Shown: positions 1-10,150, counted from the stretch's first letter. The stretch is DNA of 64,000 nucleotides from Desulfovibrio sp. (GCF_034006445.1 NZ_JAVESS010000015.1:1-64000), one strand, 5' to 3'. A program made the numbers and translations. Notes: generated by a model not told the origin, from the sequence alone.

Positions 1-311
1 GCCCCGCCTTGCCGCCCGCCGGAGGCGGCCCAAACAACAGAAAAGAAAAGCTCCCGTGCCCGCAGGGCACAAAAGCCACCTCTCAAAGGACAAGCCCTGC
101 TTCATTTTCTTCAGAGCGCCAGTCCGCAGCCCACACTACGTCGCCCGCCGCGCAGGCGGCCCAAACAACATAAAATAAGAGCCCCCGTGAACGAACACTC
201 TGAAATGTGAAGTATTTCAGAGTTAATCTGCCCTGATCCCAGGGGGCGAGGCGAGGAAAAAAAGGGCCGCGCGAGGCGGCCCAAGGAAAGGAAATCCATT
301 AAAAATCCAGG
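1..311. other. Non-coding region with short repeats
   Basis: I see no convincing gene here. A GGCGGCCCAA word recurs three times, extended to GGCGGCCCAAACAACA in the copies ending near 39 and 170 and to GGCGGCCCAAGGAAAG near 290. A hairpin with stem CTCTGAAAT/ATTTCAGAG followed by GTTAATCTG lies at 197-230. It matches a hairpin family found elsewhere in the window. Confidence 0.5.
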
Positions 312-1010
312 TTAAAACGAGTACCGCAGGCCAAGACTGAATTCATTGGCGTAGGGAGCCACTCCGACGGAGTTTTTTTCTCCATCAAATTTTTTGCTGA
401 CTTCGGTGTAGCCCAATCCTACGAAGCGATACGCCAAGTCCGCAGAAAAATGCTCCGTGAAGGCATAAGAACAGCCTGCACCAGCGTTCCAGGCAAAAAC
501 TGTATCATACTGAGTTAAGCTGCCGCTGACTCCCTCGTCCGGATCGCTTAATTCTGACTTATATTTGCTCTTTATAAATCCCAAACCTGCGCCGGCACCA
601 ATGTATGGGGTAAATGCTGTGCTGTTATGAAAATCCCAGTAGGCGTTCAAAAACAGTGTTTGAACGTTCCATTCTCCCTTTGTTGATGCTTTTACATCCT
701 TTCCTGCGAGGTTAAAATTATTATCCCATGTTTTGCTCATGTTGCTCCGGATGGCATATTCGAGTTCCGTCCTGACAGGAACTTGATACTGTGGGTAGAA
801 ATCATACCCAACAAAGATCCCCCCGCCTACAGTGTTCTGCGAATACTCACTCATGCCCAGCGAATTAAAATCTCCGCCTTTTGAAAATTTGCCCGTGCTC
901 TGGATGGAGTCAAGGAATTTAAGCCCAGCATACACCCCAGAGGTCTCAGCCGCAGCGGGACCTGCAAGTGCAACCATTAGAATGAGGGGTAGAACCACAC
1001 GCTTGAACAT
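312..1010 (-). CDS. Outer-membrane beta-barrel protein (OMP_b-brl / OmpW-like)
   Basis: This 232-aa protein has a signal peptide (about residues 1-21, hydrophobic LPLILMVALAG then AAAE). The rest is rich in alternating hydrophobic and aromatic residues and glycine, as in small eight-stranded barrels, and it ends in the terminal Phe typical of BAM substrates (LGLRYSF). Segments such as FTPYIGAGAGLGF and SADLAYRFVGLGYTEV match the opacity/OMP_b-brl style. The start is an ATG with GGAGA seven bases upstream. It should sit in the outer membrane, and its ligand or role cannot be told. It is transcribed alone. Confidence 0.75.
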   Translation of the reverse strand: MFKRVVLPLILMVALAGPAAAETSGVYAGLKFLDSIQSTGKFSKGGDFNSLGMSEYSQNTVGGGIFVGYDFYPQYQVPVRTELEYAIRSNMSKTWDNNFNLAGKDVKASTKGEWNVQTLFLNAYWDFHNSTAFTPYIGAGAGLGFIKSKYKSELSDPDEGVSGSLTQYDTVFAWNAGAGCSYAFTEHFSADLAYRFVGLGYTEVSKKFDGEKNSVGVAPYANEFSLGLRYSF

Positions 1011-1134
1011 AGGAATCTCCTTCTCTAATGCCGGTTAAATGAAACCGATATAATTTCTACTACTCTCACTACTTTCGTATAGCAATAGAACCCTCAGGTC
1101 AGCAGATGATCTTTTTCATTTTACTACTAATGGT

Positions 1135-1166
1135 CAGGTTGACCAATGGCCAGGTTGACCAATGGC
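1135..1166. repeat. Perfect 16-bp tandem duplication
   Basis: CAGGTTGACCAATGGC occurs twice head to tail in the gap between the barrel-protein and methyltransferase genes. It is upstream of the barrel gene and beyond the 3' end of the methyltransferase, so it could be a paired regulator site or simple slippage. Confidence 0.6.
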
Positions 1167-1293
1167 CAGCCCCCGGGGCGCACCGCCTATCTATTTTGGC
1201 TGGCCTCGGCATCAACACCGGAAGCAGCATACCGGCGCCTTGCAATCATTGGTCATGGCAGCGGGCTCTTGACCGGGCTATCCGCGATGGCAA

Positions 1294-2040
1294 TTAGCGC
1301 GCCATCAGGGCAAACACGCCCCACCCGAGGTATTTACGGCTGTAGGTAACATAGCGCAAGGGCTCGGTCGTCAGCTGGTCCCGAACTTCCTTTGCAAAAT
1401 CATCGTCAGGGTTGGCTTCGAGCCAGCGGCGCATGGTCAGCCACTTGGCCGCTTCGTACCTGTCCCACCCTTCCTGGTCGGCCAGCACCATCTCCACAAC
1501 GTCGTAGTTGAGGTCGTGGAAATGGGCCACAAGATCGGGGAGCCTACGGAAATCGGCGATGGAACCGGCATGGCATCCCCTGGCGGCTTCTTCCGTTGGC
1601 GGCAGCTGCAGCCAGTAGGGTTCGCCCACAAGAATAATCCCTCCGGCGCAAAGGCTCTTTTCGAGAAGTTCAATGGTGCCGTCGATCCCGCCGCCGATCC
1701 AGGTAGCGCCTATACAGGCCGCCACATCAACCTTTACGTCCGCGATGTAGCCAGCGGCATCGTTGTGAATGAACGCGACCTTGTCCACAACGCCGAGCTC
1801 AGCGGCGCGCTGCTTGGCCTGCTCGGAAAAGAGCGTGCTCATATCAACGCCAATGCCGATAATTCCGTAATCTCGCGCCCAGGTACACAGCATTTCGCCT
1901 GACCCGCTGCCAAGGTCCAGTATGCGCATTCCTGCTTTGAGCCGTAAGGCCGCGCCCAGCACGGCGAGCTTTTCCGGCGTGTAGGGGTTATGGATGCGGT
2001 GGGCGCTTTCAGTAATGGTGAATATGCGTGGGATATCCAA
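1294..2040 (-). CDS. Class I SAM-dependent methyltransferase
   Basis: The 248-aa protein has a Rossmann methyltransferase core. Motif I is ILDLGSGSGEML (about residues 40-51), an acidic residue follows strand 2 (GVDMS), and the DVAACIGATW region is motif IV-like. The start appears to be TTG, seven bases after GGGGAA; no better in-frame ATG lies upstream. The substrate is unknown. Related standalone enzymes act on small molecules, and nothing in the neighbourhood narrows this down. Confidence 0.72.
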   Translation of the reverse strand: MDIPRIFTITESAHRIHNPYTPEKLAVLGAALRLKAGMRILDLGSGSGEMLCTWARDYGIIGIGVDMSTLFSEQAKQRAAELGVVDKVAFIHNDAAGYIADVKVDVAACIGATWIGGGIDGTIELLEKSLCAGGIILVGEPYWLQLPPTEEAARGCHAGSIADFRRLPDLVAHFHDLNYDVVEMVLADQEGWDRYEAAKWLTMRRWLEANPDDDFAKEVRDQLTTEPLRYVTYSRKYLGWGVFALMAR

Positions 2041-2203
2041 AGTAGGTTCCCCTTCATTAAGTAGCTTCTGATGCTGTTCTGCGGATAAATACCTGTATAA
2101 AAGTTTGGTTATTAAATGGCAATATTTATAGGCCAGACTGATTCATCGACATCACGCGGTGCAGTGACCAACGTAGTTACGGCCAGCAGGGCAGTGCATG
2201 CAT

Positions 2204-2232
2204 AAAAAAAGCCCTCTGAAGGTTCAGAGGGC
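2204..2232 (-). terminator. Intrinsic terminator of hypC
   Basis: Read on the minus strand, the inverted repeat GCCCTCTGAA/TTCAGAGGGC is followed by seven T. It lies about 135 bases beyond the hypC stop codon. Confidence 0.75.
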
Positions 2233-2366
2233 TTCGCGGAAAGTACGGAAAATTTTTGCAGGGTGGCTGATTGACCGGTTTCGTCACGTGCCGGGGATCT
2301 GGCGGATGCCCGCCAAGGTACACAAGGCGGCTCAGACATGGTCAGGCCCAAAAGGAAGTCAGGTCG

Positions 2367-2618
2367 CTAAAATTGCGGCGGGCCGTCTTCCAGAGCCTGG
2401 GCCAGTTCGCGCAGGGCAGACAGGCTTTCTTCCGCTTCAATGGGAGTCAGCGTGTGCAGGGCAAAACCCGCATGCACAATAACATAGTCGCCGATATTGG
2501 GTTCTTCAGGCAAAAGCATGACAGAAGCGTTCAAAAAAGTCTGGCTTTCACCCACGCGAACGCGGGCCATACCTTCACCAAAAAGTTCTTCAATACGCGC
2601 GGGAATGGCAAGACACAT
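2367..2618 (-). CDS. hypC: HypC/HybG-family hydrogenase maturation chaperone
   Basis: The 83-aa protein begins MCLAIPARI, the family signature in which Cys2 (after Met removal) contacts the Fe(CN)2CO unit during [NiFe]-hydrogenase assembly. It also carries the GDYVIVHAGFALHTL motif typical of HypC. HypC works with HypD and delivers iron to the large-subunit precursor. No other hyp or hydrogenase gene is adjacent, so this copy stands alone. The start ATG has AGAGG seven bases upstream and the gene ends in a clear terminator. Confidence 0.92.
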   Translation of the reverse strand: MCLAIPARIEELFGEGMARVRVGESQTFLNASVMLLPEEPNIGDYVIVHAGFALHTLTPIEAEESLSALRELAQALEDGPPQF

Positions 2619-2911
2619 AGTTACCTCTTGTCAGGCAGATAAACACTGTTGCGGTTTCGGCAAGCCTTGATGCGTCCACAAGCCACCGCAAACTGAGGGA
2701 AATGCAGCTTATCAGCCCGGACAGGAGTAGGCAAGCAGCCGGGGCGGAAGATCTTTTTGGCAAAATTGTTTTGTTTGCCGCAGCAGGGGCGTCACACAAC
2801 GCGAGGTACTTGCGAATCCTTGACTTTAGGCGGCTCTTTGCCCAAACTACAGTGATTTTTCTCACTGCCAATGACATTTATTTTCTTGCGACATCAGTGC
2901 CGGGAGCCCCA

Positions 2912-5728
2912 ATGAGTGATTATAAGAAAACGCTGAATTTGCCCCAAACCGCCTTTCCAATGAAAGCCAATCTGGCCCAGCGCGAGCCGGAAACCCTCAA
3001 GAAGTGGGAATCCATTAATGCCTGTGCCGCCATGGTGGAAGCTTCGGGCAGCAAGGGAACCTACATCCTGCATGACGGCCCGCCCTACGCCAACGGGCAC
3101 ATTCATATGGGCACGGCGCTGAACAAGATTCTCAAGGACATTATCGTCAAGTCCCGCAACATGGCGGGCTATACCTCGCGTTATGTTCCCGGCTGGGACT
3201 GCCACGGCCTGCCCATCGAACACAAGGTCGAGCAGGAACTCAAGGAAAAGAAAAAGGAACTGCCGGCCCATGTGGTGCGCAAGCTCTGCCGTGAGTACGC
3301 CTCCAAGTGGATTGACGTGCAGCGCAAGGAATTCAAGCGCCTGGGCGTGCTCGGCAACTGGGAAGATCCCTATATGAGCATGAAGCCCGCCTATGAGGCG
3401 GCCACGGCTGACGAACTGGCCAAGTTTGTGGCCACTGGCGGCGTGGTGCGCTCCAAAAAGCCCATTTACTGGTGCTGCTCCTGCCATACGGCGCTGGCCG
3501 AGGCCGAGGTGGAATACTATGACCACACCTCGCCTTCAATCTATGTGCGCTTCGCCCTGCCCGACGAGGGCCTCAAAAAGGTCTTTGCCGCTGCCGACCC
3601 CTCTCGCGCGCATGTGGTCATCTGGACCACGACGCCCTGGACGCTCCCCGACAACATGGGCGTCTGCCTGCACCCCGAATTCACTTACGCCCTGGTGGAA
3701 GCCGACGGCAGCCAGTATATTCTCGCCGAAGAACTGGTGAAATCCTGCGCCGCCACCTTTGGCTGGAGCGACTACACCATCCTTGACCGCGCGCCCGGCG
3801 TGAAGTTTGAAGGCCTCAAGGCGCGGCACCCCTTCTATGACAGGGACTCCCTCGTCATTCTGGGCCAGCATGTGACCCTGGACGCGGGTACGGGCTGCGT
3901 GCACACCGCGCCTGGCCATGGCCGCGAAGACTATGAGGTGGGCCTCAAATACGGCCTGGAAGTCTATTCGCCCATGGACGACGCGGGGCGCTTTTTGCCC
4001 AGCGTGGAATTTTTCGCTGGCCTGAATGTTTTTGAAGCCAACCCCAAGGTTATCGAAAAGCTGGAAGAAGTTGGCGCGCTGTTGCAAAAGGCCAAGATCA
4101 GGCACTCCTACCCGCACTGCTGGCGCTGCAAGGAGCCTGTCATTTTTCGCGCGACCACCCAGTGGTTTATCAGCATGGAAAAGAATGACCTGCGCGGCCG
4201 CGCCCTCAATGCCATTGACGAACAGGTGCGCTGGATTCCCGCCTGGGGTCGTGAGCGCATCCATAATATGGTGGAGTTCCGCCCCGACTGGTGCATCTCG
4301 CGCCAGCGCCAGTGGGGCGTGCCTATCATGGCCCTGCTGTGCGAAGACTGCGGCGAGGCCTGGAACGATGCCAATTGGATGCATGAAATGGCCGCGCGCT
4401 TCGCCAGCCATCCCACGGGCTGCGACTACTGGTACGAAGCCGATCTGAAGGATATCGTGCCCGAAGGGCTGGCCTGCCCGCAGTGCGGCGGCAATCACTG
4501 GAAGCGCGAAACGGACATCCTGGACGTGTGGTTTGACTCCGGCACAAGCTTTGCCGCTGTGTTGGAAAAACGCCCCGAACTGGGCTTTCCGGCTGATCTG
4601 TATATGGAAGGCTCCGACCAGCACCGTGGCTGGTTCCACAGTTCCCTTCTGGTCAGCGAAGGCACGCGGGGCTGCGCGCCTTACCGCTCCGTGCTTACCC
4701 ACGGCTACGTGGTGGACGGCGAAGGGCGCAAGATGTCCAAATCCATCGGCAACGTCATCGCGCCGCAGGAACTCATTGAAAAATTCGGGGCCGAAATCGT
4801 GCGCCTGTGGGTTTCTTCCGTGGAATACCGCGAAGACATCCGCATTTCGGACGAAATCCTTGGCCGCCTTGTGGACGCCTATCGCCGCATCCGCAATACC
4901 TGCCGCTACATCCTCGGCAACCTGAACGACGTTTCCGCCCACGATCTGCTGCCGCTGGACACGCTGGAGTCTCTTGACCGCTTTGCCCTTGATGCGGCCG
5001 GTCGCGTGCACGAGCGTGTGCAGCAGGCCTATATGGATTTTGACTTCCACAAGGTTTACCACACCCTGCACAACTATTGCGTCACCGACCTTTCGTCCGT
5101 GTATCTGGATATTCTTAAGGATCGTCTCTACGCTTCGGCCCCGGCCAGTCACGAGCGGCGTTCGGCCCAGACGGCCCTGTGGCACATCCTGTGCCTGCTG
5201 CTGCGCGACATGGCTCCGGTGCTGTCTTTCACCGCCGAGGAAATCTTCAGCCATCTCCCCGAAAGCCTGCGTGGCCCGGAACTCACGGTGTTTGCCCTGC
5301 CGCCGCTGGAAGCCGCGCCCTACCTTCTTGACGAAGGCACGCGCGACGACTGGAACGTGCTGCTGGCCGTGCGCGGCGCTGTGACCAGGGCCATCGAACC
5401 CATGCGCCGCGAAGGCATCATCGGGCATTCGCTGGACACGCGCGTTACCCTTTTTGTGGCCGACGAGCTGCGCCAGCGGCTTGAGGGCCTGCATACCGAC
5501 CTGCGTGCCGTGTGCATTGTGTCGCAACTGCATATGGAAGCTCTGGACCGCGCGCCCCAGGCGGCGTATCAGGATGAAGAGGTGGCGGGCCTTGCCATTG
5601 GCGTTGAAAAGGCGCGCGGCGAAAAATGCGAGCGCTGCTGGATCTACAGCACCGAGCTTGGAACCGATCCCGCTCATCCCGCCTTGTGCCCGCGCTGCAC
5701 GGCGGTTATCAAGGCTATGGAATCCTGA
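2912..5728 (+). CDS. ileS: Isoleucyl-tRNA synthetase
   Basis: The 938-aa enzyme charges tRNA-Ile and edits valine; its length equals that of the E. coli enzyme. The HIGH-type motif is HIHMG at residues 63-67 (within [11 protein letters not shown]) and KMSKS is at 607-611. The C-terminal zinc ribbon CERCW...CPRC is intact. The reading frame stays open about 210 nt upstream, but ATG at 2912 has GGGAG at proper spacing and gives the standard N-terminus [18 protein letters not shown]. It is followed immediately by lspA, a common pairing. Confidence 0.97.
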   Translation: MSDYKKTLNLPQTAFPMKANLAQREPETLKKWESINACAAMVEASGSKGTYILHDGPPYANGHIHMGTALNKILKDIIVKSRNMAGYTSRYVPGWDCHGLPIEHKVEQELKEKKKELPAHVVRKLCREYASKWIDVQRKEFKRLGVLGNWEDPYMSMKPAYEAATADELAKFVATGGVVRSKKPIYWCCSCHTALAEAEVEYYDHTSPSIYVRFALPDEGLKKVFAAADPSRAHVVIWTTTPWTLPDNMGVCLHPEFTYALVEADGSQYILAEELVKSCAATFGWSDYTILDRAPGVKFEGLKARHPFYDRDSLVILGQHVTLDAGTGCVHTAPGHGREDYEVGLKYGLEVYSPMDDAGRFLPSVEFFAGLNVFEANPKVIEKLEEVGALLQKAKIRHSYPHCWRCKEPVIFRATTQWFISMEKNDLRGRALNAIDEQVRWIPAWGRERIHNMVEFRPDWCISRQRQWGVPIMALLCEDCGEAWNDANWMHEMAARFASHPTGCDYWYEADLKDIVPEGLACPQCGGNHWKRETDILDVWFDSGTSFAAVLEKRPELGFPADLYMEGSDQHRGWFHSSLLVSEGTRGCAPYRSVLTHGYVVDGEGRKMSKSIGNVIAPQELIEKFGAEIVRLWVSSVEYREDIRISDEILGRLVDAYRRIRNTCRYILGNLNDVSAHDLLPLDTLESLDRFALDAAGRVHERVQQAYMDFDFHKVYHTLHNYCVTDLSSVYLDILKDRLYASAPASHERRSAQTALWHILCLLLRDMAPVLSFTAEEIFSHLPESLRGPELTVFALPPLEAAPYLLDEGTRDDWNVLLAVRGAVTRAIEPMRREGIIGHSLDTRVTLFVADELRQRLEGLHTDLRAVCIVSQLHMEALDRAPQAAYQDEEVAGLAIGVEKARGEKCERCWIYSTELGTDPAHPALCPRCTAVIKAMES

Positions 5729-5733
5729 GGATT

Positions 5734-6270
5734 ATGCGCAAACGCTACCGTATTCTCGGGGGCATGGCCCTGCTGGCACTGGCGCTTGATCAATTGAGCA
5801 AGTATATTGTCATGCAGACCATCCCGGAGCACAGACCCGTTCCGGTGATCCAGGGTCTGTTTGACCTTGTGAACATACGTAACCGTGGAGCGGCCTTTGG
5901 TTTTTTGAACCGCTCCGATATCGAGTGGCAGTTCTGGCTGTTTCTGGTCGCAACGGCAGTGGCCGCGTGGGCCATATTCATGCTGGTTCGCAGCTCGCAT
6001 GAAGACCCCTGGCTGTTTGCAGGCCTGGGGCTGGTTCTGGGCGGGGCATTGGGCAACCTGGTGGACCGCGTCCGCTTTCGGGCGGTTGTGGACTTTCTGG
6101 ATGTCTACTGGGGCGACTGGCACTGGCCTGCCTTTAACGTGGCCGATTCGGCCATCTTTGTGGGGGCCGCCCTGGCCTGCCTCGCCATGTGGCGTCAGCC
6201 TTCCGGGGCCGGAGACAAAACGGGCCGTAACGCCGGGAAAGCCTCCGGCAAGGGAGGTAATGCCGCATGA
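5734..6270 (+). CDS. lspA: Lipoprotein signal peptidase II
   Basis: The 178-aa inner-membrane aspartic peptidase removes signal peptides from prolipoproteins. The two catalytic aspartates are visible in GNLVDR (D111) and FNVADS (D138), and [11 protein letters not shown] is conserved in the family. Four hydrophobic segments are present. The start is five bases after the ileS stop, with TGAGG as ribosome site. The C-terminal 20 residues are a Gly/Lys-rich tail. A plausible client, the CpoB-like lipoprotein, is encoded two genes downstream. Confidence 0.95.
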   Translation: MRKRYRILGGMALLALALDQLSKYIVMQTIPEHRPVPVIQGLFDLVNIRNRGAAFGFLNRSDIEWQFWLFLVATAVAAWAIFMLVRSSHEDPWLFAGLGLVLGGALGNLVDRVRFRAVVDFLDVYWGDWHWPAFNVADSAIFVGAALACLAMWRQPSGAGDKTGRNAGKASGKGGNAA

Positions 6271-6473
6271 TGTTTCATTGGTGGCATGTGGTTCTGGTTA
6301 TGATTCCTATGATCCCCACGCTGTGGAGCCTCATCCACATATGGGGGCATGAGTTTCCCACACCGCAGCAACGGGCGCTGTGGCTCGTGCTGGTGGTTTT
6401 TTTACCGGTTATCGGCGGTATCATCTATATTTTCACAGGGCGTAAAAAAGCCCTGGGAAAAGTGCAAATTTGA
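6267..6473 (+). CDS. PLDc_N-domain small membrane protein
   Basis: The 68-aa protein has two hydrophobic helices separated by a short loop and ends with the [13 protein letters not shown] pattern of the phospholipase D N-terminal (PLDc_N) domain, which often occurs alone as a membrane anchor. Its start overlaps the lspA stop by four bases (ATGA), indicating translational coupling. The function is unknown. Confidence 0.75.
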   Translation: MMFHWWHVVLVMIPMIPTLWSLIHIWGHEFPTPQQRALWLVLVVFLPVIGGIIYIFTGRKKALGKVQI

Positions 6474-6486
6474 AAAAGAGGATATT

Positions 6487-7497
6487 ATGCGCACATTCCG
6501 TACATTGTGCTTTGTCACGCTGGCTTGCGCTGCTCTGCCGCTGAGCGCCTGCGTATCGGGCGGCAGCTCCAGCGGGGGCAGCCTCAGCCTTGAACAGCAG
6601 GTGCAGCAGCACGATGTGCAGCTGCGTCAGATGCAGCCCTCGCAGGCTGACGCCTGGAATCAGATTCAGGCTTTGCGGCAGGAACTGAATACCATGAAAG
6701 GGCAGATGGATGACCTTAACAATGCCGGCGGCGCGCGCGCCCTTGTGGATCGTGTGAACCGGCATGACGAGGCCCTGCGCCAGGTTGAGCGCAGCATGGC
6801 GCTGAACCTGAACCTTGGCGAAGCGCCGTCCGCCACTTCCGCTGCCGCGCCTGTCGCACCCATAAGTCAGGCCACGCCTTCCACCCAGACAGCGCTTCAG
6901 ACTCCCAGCTACGGTCAGCCCACCTACGGGCAGGCCGCTGCAGCCGGTGCAGCCGGGTCCGTGGCCGCCGGTTCCACCGGTTATGCCGCGGCCGTGCCCG
7001 AAGGCGTGCAGCCTTACGGCGGCCAGGCCGCTGCCGCCCAGGCGTCCGCTGCGGCTCCTGCCGCCAGCACCTGGGGCCAGCCCTCTCCGCAGCCGCAACC
7101 GCAGGTACAGGCGCCGCAAAAGGACATCTCGCTGGCGCTCTATGACGCTGGCGTCAACGCCTATAATGCCCGCAAGTACGACGAGGCCCAGCGCTCCTTT
7201 GCGGACTTTCTGAAAAACTACAAGAGCCATAACCTGGCTCCCGAGGCCCAGTTCTACATGGCCGAGTGCTACTTCCAGCGTAATCAGTATGCGGACGCGG
7301 CCCTCGCCTATGACAAGGTCATCAAGGACTACCCCAAGTCCTCCAGTGCGCCCGGCGCTTACCTCAAGCAGGGCATAAGCTTCAGCAAGCTCAATCAGGG
7401 CGCGGCCTCCAAGGCCCGTCTGGAAGAGCTCATCAAAAAGTATCCCAACTCGCCCGAAGCAGCCCGCGCCAAGACCTTCCTCAAGACCAACAAGTAG
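6487..7497 (+). CDS. CpoB/YbgF-like TPR lipoprotein (Tol-Pal associated)
   Basis: The 336-aa protein has a lipobox LSAC with the modified Cys near residue 22. A coiled-coil segment follows (about 35-95, rich in Gln/Leu/Arg), then a long Ala/Gly/Pro/Gln-rich linker (about 115-210), then C-terminal TPR repeats (about 215-336) typical of YbgF/CpoB. CpoB coordinates Tol-Pal function with peptidoglycan synthesis during division. No tol genes are next to it. The ATG at 6487 has AAGAGGA upstream; the longer open frame lacks a lipoprotein signal at its N-terminus. Confidence 0.8.
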   Translation: MRTFRTLCFVTLACAALPLSACVSGGSSSGGSLSLEQQVQQHDVQLRQMQPSQADAWNQIQALRQELNTMKGQMDDLNNAGGARALVDRVNRHDEALRQVERSMALNLNLGEAPSATSAAAPVAPISQATPSTQTALQTPSYGQPTYGQAAAAGAAGSVAAGSTGYAAAVPEGVQPYGGQAAAAQASAAAPAASTWGQPSPQPQPQVQAPQKDISLALYDAGVNAYNARKYDEAQRSFADFLKNYKSHNLAPEAQFYMAECYFQRNQYADAALAYDKVIKDYPKSSSAPGAYLKQGISFSKLNQGAASKARLEELIKKYPNSPEAARAKTFLKTNK

Positions 7498-7584
7498 ATT
7501 CTCTTCATGCCGCCGTGCCGAACCTCGGCGCGGCGGCCATCTATTGCCTTTCCCCAACAGCGCCCGAAGCGCAAAGGTACACGC

Positions 7585-8223
7585 ATGAGCGACAAAAAGG
7601 CCGAACCCGCCGTGTACAGGCAGTTGAGCGCGGACATGCGGCAGGGGCTCAAGGATATCTATCAGCAGATTTCCACAGCCTCGCAGAGCAAGCCTCTGAC
7701 CGATGCCGACACGGATGCGCTTTTCCACGAAGCCACCGCCCAACTGGCCGAAGTGCTCAAAGCCACAGAAAGCGCCACCATGTCCATTATGGAAGTTGTG
7801 GAGCGGCATCTTGACTTGCAGGCGCAGAATACGGAACTCCTGGCGGCAGTGCGCGAGGGCAGGGCGTCGCAGGGGCAGATTTCGCGGCTTGAAAAAAATA
7901 ATGCCCTGCTTGGCGACGATCTTACCGGCCTGCTGACTGCCCTGAGCTTTCAGGACATCACGGGGCAGCGCATCAAACGGGTGGTGACGGCGCTGAACAA
8001 GATCGAAAATACCGTGGTGGAGCTGTATATTTCTTCGGGCCTCATCATGGACGGAGCGGCAAAAGACCCGAACAAGGATACGGAGTCCCTGCAGACCGAG
8101 GCCCGTAAAGCTGTGGAGGATTTTCGCCAGAACCGCATGAAAGCCGACGGCCTCAAAGGCCCCGACGGCAACGGCGTGTCGCAGAGCGCCATTGACGATA
8201 TGCTCAGTCAGCTTGGCATGTAA
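7585..8223 (+). CDS. cheZ: CheZ-type CheY-P phosphatase
   Basis: The 212-aa, largely helical protein carries the CheZ active-site signature ALSFQDITGQRIKRV (the Gln of QDITGQ positions water for CheY-P hydrolysis). It ends with QSAIDDMLSQLGM, the C-terminal peptide that binds CheY. The start ATG gives MSDKKAEPAVYRQLS. The flagellar genes just downstream fit a chemotaxis role, although no other che genes are adjacent. Confidence 0.88.
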   Translation: MSDKKAEPAVYRQLSADMRQGLKDIYQQISTASQSKPLTDADTDALFHEATAQLAEVLKATESATMSIMEVVERHLDLQAQNTELLAAVREGRASQGQISRLEKNNALLGDDLTGLLTALSFQDITGQRIKRVVTALNKIENTVVELYISSGLIMDGAAKDPNKDTESLQTEARKAVEDFRQNRMKADGLKGPDGNGVSQSAIDDMLSQLGM

Positions 8224-8247
8224 CACGCCTGCTTCCCGGTATTTTTC

Positions 8248-8277
8248 AAGGCATCTTGTACATGCGAGATGCCTTTT
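8248..8277 (+). terminator. Intrinsic terminator after cheZ
   Basis: The inverted repeat AAGGCATCT/AGATGCCTT is followed by a short T run, 25 bases after the cheZ stop. Confidence 0.65.
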
Positions 8278-8324
8278 GCTTGCCGGGCACGGCACACGCT
8301 GCCGTTGCCCCAGAGGAGAAAGTC

Positions 8325-9149
8325 ATGAACGTATTTACTGTTGACCACGATCTGTGCCGTAAGGATGGCATCTGCGCCATGGTTTGTCCGGTGCATATAA
8401 TTGACGCCGAGGTGGGCGCGTATCCCACCATGGACAAGCACAAGGCCGCCTATTGCATTGGCTGTGGCCAGTGTATGGCCTTTTGCCCTACCCAGGCCTG
8501 CGCAGCGCCAGGGCTTGACCGCAAGGACTGTAAGATCCTGCGCCCAGAGCACATGCCCACGGCGGAACAGGTTGAAGAGCTTGCGGTGTCCCGCAGGTCT
8601 GTGCGCAATTTTAAGAACAGGAACATTCCCAGGGAGCAGTTTGAACGGCTGCTGGCAGCGGCCCGTTTTGCCCCCACTGCCAAGAATACCCAGAACCTGC
8701 GCTGGATTGTGCTTGAATCGCGCGAGCAGGTGGTAAGGCTGGCGGAACTGGTGGTGGACTGGCTGCGTATTCTGCCGCAGGCCGACGCCACCATGAGTGA
8801 AGGCGTACATGCCCGCGGCCTTGTGAGCGCATGGGACAAGGGGATTGACGTGATTACCCGCACGGCTCCGCACCTGGCGGTGGTGGTCGCCCCCCAGTGG
8901 CACTGGGGACGGACGGATTCCGCCATTGCCGCTACCTATCTTGAACTGCTGGCCCACGCGCAGGGCATAGGCTGCTGTTGGGGCGGCTACATCTGCACGG
9001 CCCTGGAACACCCGGAGGCGCAGCCTGTACGGGACTTCCTCGGCATCGGGCCGGATGAGATGGCCTTTGCCGCGCAGATGATGGGCTATCCCCTTTTCAA
9101 GTCCAAGGCGCGTCCTGTGCGCAAACAGCCTGATGTGACCTGGAAGTAG
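8325..9149 (+). CDS. Nitroreductase with N-terminal 2[4Fe-4S] ferredoxin domain
   Basis: The 274-aa protein starts with two CxxCxxxC clusters (CRKDGICAMVCPVHII and CIGCGQCMAFCP, residues about 11-50). A nitroreductase FMN domain follows (SRRSVRNFKNRNIP near 90, then ARFAPTAKNTQ). The fusion occurs in anaerobes, where the ferredoxin module probably feeds electrons to FMN. The substrate is unknown. ATG at 8325 has AGAGGAGAA upstream. It is a single-gene unit between two terminators. Confidence 0.85.
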   Translation: MNVFTVDHDLCRKDGICAMVCPVHIIDAEVGAYPTMDKHKAAYCIGCGQCMAFCPTQACAAPGLDRKDCKILRPEHMPTAEQVEELAVSRRSVRNFKNRNIPREQFERLLAAARFAPTAKNTQNLRWIVLESREQVVRLAELVVDWLRILPQADATMSEGVHARGLVSAWDKGIDVITRTAPHLAVVVAPQWHWGRTDSAIAATYLELLAHAQGIGCCWGGYICTALEHPEAQPVRDFLGIGPDEMAFAAQMMGYPLFKSKARPVRKQPDVTWK

Positions 9150-9202
9150 ACGGCCTGGCCCGATCTGACGCGCCAACGTAATTCAGCCCGGATCACGCTT
9201 GC

Positions 9203-9233
9203 AGCCCCCCGCCTGTGCGGGGGGCTTTTTTTT
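9203..9233 (+). terminator. Intrinsic terminator after the nitroreductase gene
   Basis: A strong stem AGCCCCCCGC/GCGGGGGGCT is followed by eight T. Confidence 0.9.
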
Positions 9234-9331
9234 GGCCCGTACTTTGCAATGATTCTGGCACGGGCCACCGGGCCCGGGGAAAAGATGGCCGCGCACCCGT
9301 TTCAGCGCGTCTGCCAACCAAGGAGAAGCAC

Positions 9332-10129
9332 ATGCAAGCTGGCATGTTTAGCGGACTTTTTGCCGCACTCAGCACCGAGCACCGCATGAATTATGTCGCC
9401 AATAATTTGGCGAATGCCAATACGCGCGGCTATAAACGCGACACCGTGGCGTTCAAGGACACCATGGTCAGCTATGCCTTTGACGAAATTCGCGAGCCGC
9501 TCCTGAACCTCAAGTCAGATCCCCTGTTTCCCGAGCCGCTCAATGCCTCAAGGGTTCGGCTGGCGGTGTCAAAGATAGATTTTGCCCAGGGCTCCATGCA
9601 GTACTCGGGCAATCCTCTGGACGTGGCCATAAACGGCGAAAACGCCTTTTTCCGTGTGGCCACGCCAACAGGACAATTCTTGACGCGCAACGGCGCCTTT
9701 GTGCTGTCTGAAGACGGCACCATCATGACGCCGCAGGGCTATCCGGTACAGGCGCAGGGCGGCGGCAACATCACCATTCCGCAGGGTACGCGGCATATCC
9801 AGATAAGCGGCGACGGCCAGGTCATTGCCGACAACGACGTGATAGGGCAAATCGCTCTGGCCAATGTGGATAATCCGCAGAACCTTGAGAAGATGGGCAA
9901 TAATCTGTACCGCCCGCGGCAGAACGTGCAGGTGGCAGAAGGCGACGCCTACGCAACCGGAGGCCGCCTGGAACAAGGCTTTACAGAAGCCGCCAACGTC
10001 GAGGTGGTACCCGAGATGGTGAACATGATTGAAGTGCAACGCCAGTTTGAAGCGTACCAGAAGGTCATGCAGACCTCGGATACGCTGGATCGCGCGGCCA
10101 CGGAAAAATTGGGCCGCCGACAGGGTTAG
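9332..10129 (+). CDS. flgF: Flagellar proximal rod protein FlgF
   Basis: The 265-aa protein has the N-terminal rod-protein heptad region including YVANNLANANTRGYKRD (FlaG/FlgB signature). The central hook-basal-body domain contains GNPLDVAINGENAFF, and the C-terminal signature is NVEVVPEMVNMIEVQRQFEAYQ. It is exported by the flagellar type III system. ATG at 9332 has AAGGAG upstream. flgG follows after a 184-bp gap that contains a dispersed repeat. Confidence 0.93.
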   Translation: MQAGMFSGLFAALSTEHRMNYVANNLANANTRGYKRDTVAFKDTMVSYAFDEIREPLLNLKSDPLFPEPLNASRVRLAVSKIDFAQGSMQYSGNPLDVAINGENAFFRVATPTGQFLTRNGAFVLSEDGTIMTPQGYPVQAQGGGNITIPQGTRHIQISGDGQVIADNDVIGQIALANVDNPQNLEKMGNNLYRPRQNVQVAEGDAYATGGRLEQGFTEAANVEVVPEMVNMIEVQRQFEAYQKVMQTSDTLDRAATEKLGRRQG

Positions 10130-10150
10130 GGCATTTTCATTCTGAAAGAT

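Noticed and set aside
2619..2911. T-box or leader riboswitch in front of ileS
   Set aside because: No T-box sequence or specifier hairpin could be seen.
3536..5677. 713-aa open frame on the minus strand
   Set aside because: It is the antisense shadow of ileS; the plus-strand protein has full synthetase motifs.
6433..8295. 620-aa minus-strand open frame
   Set aside because: It runs opposite the CpoB-like and cheZ genes, has a low-complexity translation and no domain.
9241..9331. Sigma-54 promoter before flgF
   Set aside because: TGGCACG is present but the matching TTGC element is missing at the right distance.
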